Shown piece after piece: positions 62,816 through 64,000 of a DNA stretch of 64,000 bases. The notes beneath the pieces were generated by a model. The model made no database searches. It had not been told where the DNA came from and saw nothing but the letters and a program-made list of their open reading frames with translations. This DNA is from Streptomyces sp. A1136 (GTDB lineage: Bacteria > Actinomycetota > Actinomycetes > Streptomycetales > Streptomycetaceae). Each line of letters starts with the position of its first letter. Positions within the stretch are counted from its first letter, which is position 1. A program made the position numbers and the translations under genes. Location: NCBI RefSeq assembly GCF_004795055.1, contig NZ_SSBJ01000001.1, positions 310,001-374,000 of the forward strand, read 5' to 3'.

Positions 62816-63184
62816 ATGTCCCGCGCCCGTGGAGTGTGGTGGCTGCTGCTCGGCGCCGTCCTCGCGGTGCTGTCGGCGGGCCCGGTCCAGGCGGCGCCCG
62901 CGGCACCGGGGGCTCCCGGTGTGGCCGGCGTGGCCTCCGCGGCGGCCGAGGCCACCGCGGTGGCGTACGAGGGGCAGGGCCCGGCCTGCTCGCCCGGCTC
63001 CGGCAACCACGGTCAGGCCCCGGCGGTGCCGCCGCGCGACGGACGCGACCACGCCTGCGTCCCGGCCGGGCGGCTCCCCGCCGAGCCGGACCCGGGCGGC
63101 CGGACCGCGCCGGCGGGGGTGCGCGTACGCGGGCCGGACCGCCCGGCACCGGGACCACTGGAGCTGTCCGTGATGCGGGTGTAG
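62816..63184 (+). CDS. Secreted protein of unknown function
   Basis: The 122-residue protein has a signal peptide (SRARGVWWLLLGAVLAVLSA, cleavage near AQAA-like VQAAPA). The mature part is Pro/Gly/Ala-rich with two cysteines (GPACSPG and HACVPAG) that could pair. It ends in GPLELSVMRV. The ATG at 62816 follows GAGAGG; an in-frame GTG at 62798 is less likely. It lies 58 bases before the DsbA-like gene and may share its promoter, which would fit an exported disulfide protein. Confidence 0.68.
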   Translation: MSRARGVWWLLLGAVLAVLSAGPVQAAPAAPGAPGVAGVASAAAEATAVAYEGQGPACSPGSGNHGQAPAVPPRDGRDHACVPAGRLPAEPDPGGRTAPAGVRVRGPDRPAPGPLELSVMRV

Positions 63185-63242
63185 CGGACCGGCCTTCCCG
63201 CCGGTCCCTCACCCTCCCGCATCACCGCTCTGGAGCACCCGT

Positions 63243-63974
63243 ATGCCTTCCGCCCCCTCCCGCAAGCCCCTGCTGTACTCCGCCGGGGCCGCCCTCGCCG
63301 CGATCACCCTCGGGGTGGTGTCCTGGCAGGCCGCCGAGTCCCGGGACCGGCCCGTCGCCCCCTCCTCTTCCTCCTCGGCGGCTTCCGCACCCGAGGCCGC
63401 CGAAGCCCCGGACCCGCTCGCGGCCCTCGCCCGCCGCGACCCCGACGACAAGACCGCAGTCGGACGCGCCGACGCGCCCGTGGTGCTGATCGAGTACTCC
63501 GACTTCAAGTGCGGCTACTGCGGCAAGTTCGCCCGCGACACCGAACCCGCGCTGATCCGCGAGTACGTGGCGGACGGCACCCTGCGCATCGAGTGGCGGG
63601 GCTTCCCGATCTTCGGAGCCGAGTCCGAGGCCGCCGCGAAGGCGGCCTGGGCCGCCGGCCGCCAGGACCGGTTCGCACCGTTCCACGCGGCCGCCTACGC
63701 CGACGGGGCCAAGGAGAAGGGCTTCGGCGAGGAACGCCTGGTCGAACTGGCGCGACAGGCCGGGGTGCCCGATCTCGACCGCTTCCGCCGGGACATGGCC
63801 GGTCCGGGGGTTTCGGCCGCCCTGCGGAAGGACCAGGAGGAGGGCTACCGCATCGGGGTGACCTCCACCCCGTCCTTCCTGATCAACGGAGAGCCGCTGG
63901 CCGGCGCGCAACCGCTCGACGCCTTCGAAGCCGCGATCGCCCGGGCCAAGACGTCCGCGAAGGCCCCGAAGTGA
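63243..63974 (+). CDS. DsbA-like thioredoxin-fold protein, membrane anchored
   Basis: The 243-residue protein has an N-terminal signal anchor (about 10-30), a Ser/Ala-rich spacer and a DsbA/thioredoxin domain (about 72-235). The redox motif C-G-Y-C is in YSDFKCGYCGKFARDTEP, with the cis-proline in GVTSTPSFLINGEP. It probably makes or breaks disulfides in exported proteins. Its TGA overlaps the GTG of a ccdA-like gene by three bases, so it is coupled to a membrane electron carrier. Confidence 0.9.
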   Translation: MPSAPSRKPLLYSAGAALAAITLGVVSWQAAESRDRPVAPSSSSSAASAPEAAEAPDPLAALARRDPDDKTAVGRADAPVVLIEYSDFKCGYCGKFARDTEPALIREYVADGTLRIEWRGFPIFGAESEAAAKAAWAAGRQDRFAPFHAAAYADGAKEKGFGEERLVELARQAGVPDLDRFRRDMAGPGVSAALRKDQEEGYRIGVTSTPSFLINGEPLAGAQPLDAFEAAIARAKTSAKAPK

Positions 63975-64000
63975 ACGGCATCGGATACCTCGCCGCCCTG
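63971..64000 (+). CDS. Start of a CcdA-like thiol-disulfide transporter, cut by window end
   Basis: Only ten codons are visible (GTG, then NGIGYLAAL). The GTGA overlap with the DsbA-like gene and the GIGYLAAL start resemble CcdA/DsbD-type membrane proteins that carry electrons across the membrane. The assignment rests mainly on context. Confidence 0.5.
   Translation, partial: MNGIGYLAAL

Overview
The window is a high-GC actinobacterial chromosome segment that reads as Streptomyces. The signs are the strong G/C bias at third codon positions, many GTG starts, leaderless-looking genes with a -10 box about 7 bases before the start codon, and typical Streptomyces genes (bldC, a SigF/SigN sigma factor pair, a subtilisin-inhibitor protein, an Lsr2 paralogue). 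From memory the gene order follows the conserved core of the S. coelicolor chromosome around SCO4010-SCO4094, on one side of oriC. A perfect 16-base parS site fits an origin-proximal position. I see no insertion sequence, prophage, CRISPR array or integrated plasmid.

Layout. 0-10 kb: end of an acyl-CoA ligase, a monooxygenase-fold membrane protein, a very large PAS/receiver regulator with a degenerate kinase core, a secreted protease inhibitor, tRNA-Ser(GCU) and tRNA-Arg(ACG), an SMP-30 esterase divergent from an Lrp-type regulator coupled to a DUF2797 gene, and an ABM/amidohydrolase pair. 10-17 kb: an operon of OmpR-type regulator, histidine kinase, GT2-GtrA glycosyltransferase and GT39-type membrane glycosyltransferase, with parS inside the kinase gene. 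17-25 kb: lipoprotein, sigN, sigF, small membrane and secreted proteins, tRNA-Ser(CGA), tadA with its partner gene, a universal stress protein, upp and a LytR_C protein. 25-33 kb: HerA-like ATPase, a lone OpcA-like gene, a HhH-GPD repair protein, a VOC protein, a di-Mop molybdate-binding protein, a probable secreted ADP-ribosyltransferase and an ATP-grasp protein.

33-58 kb is a housekeeping block. It holds tRNA-Ser(GGA), the SRP RNA, dnaX and scattered de novo purine genes (purD, purC, purSQL, purF, purM). Between them lie a degenerate M48-like membrane protein, a dimethylformamidase-like protein, a NarL-type two-component system flanked by two near-identical tRNA-Gly(GCC) genes, an unusual tRNA-Gly(UCC), lsrL, a Tat-exported sulfatase with a probable cysteine-type leader peptide, DUF3073, vdh and the developmental regulator bldC. 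58-64 kb: a gene-poor AT-richer patch, tRNA-Asp, hrpA, a secreted protein, a DsbA-like thioredoxin and the first codons of a ccdA-like gene.

How the genes work together. The pur genes supply IMP synthesis from PRPP: PurF, PurD, PurSQL, PurM, PurC. TadA makes inosine-34 in tRNA-Arg(ACG), and both genes are here. SRP RNA and dnaX serve protein export and replication. sigF, sigN, bldC and lsrL belong to development and chromatin control. The most interesting leads are a tRNA-Gly(UCC) whose D and T loops have jointly lost the G18-psi55 contact (as in cell-wall tRNA-Gly of staphylococci), parS sites written into a histidine kinase as an extra peptide, a secreted R-S-E type ADP-ribosyltransferase, and the leader peptide upstream of the sulfatase. 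All assignments come from reading the sequence; no database search was run.
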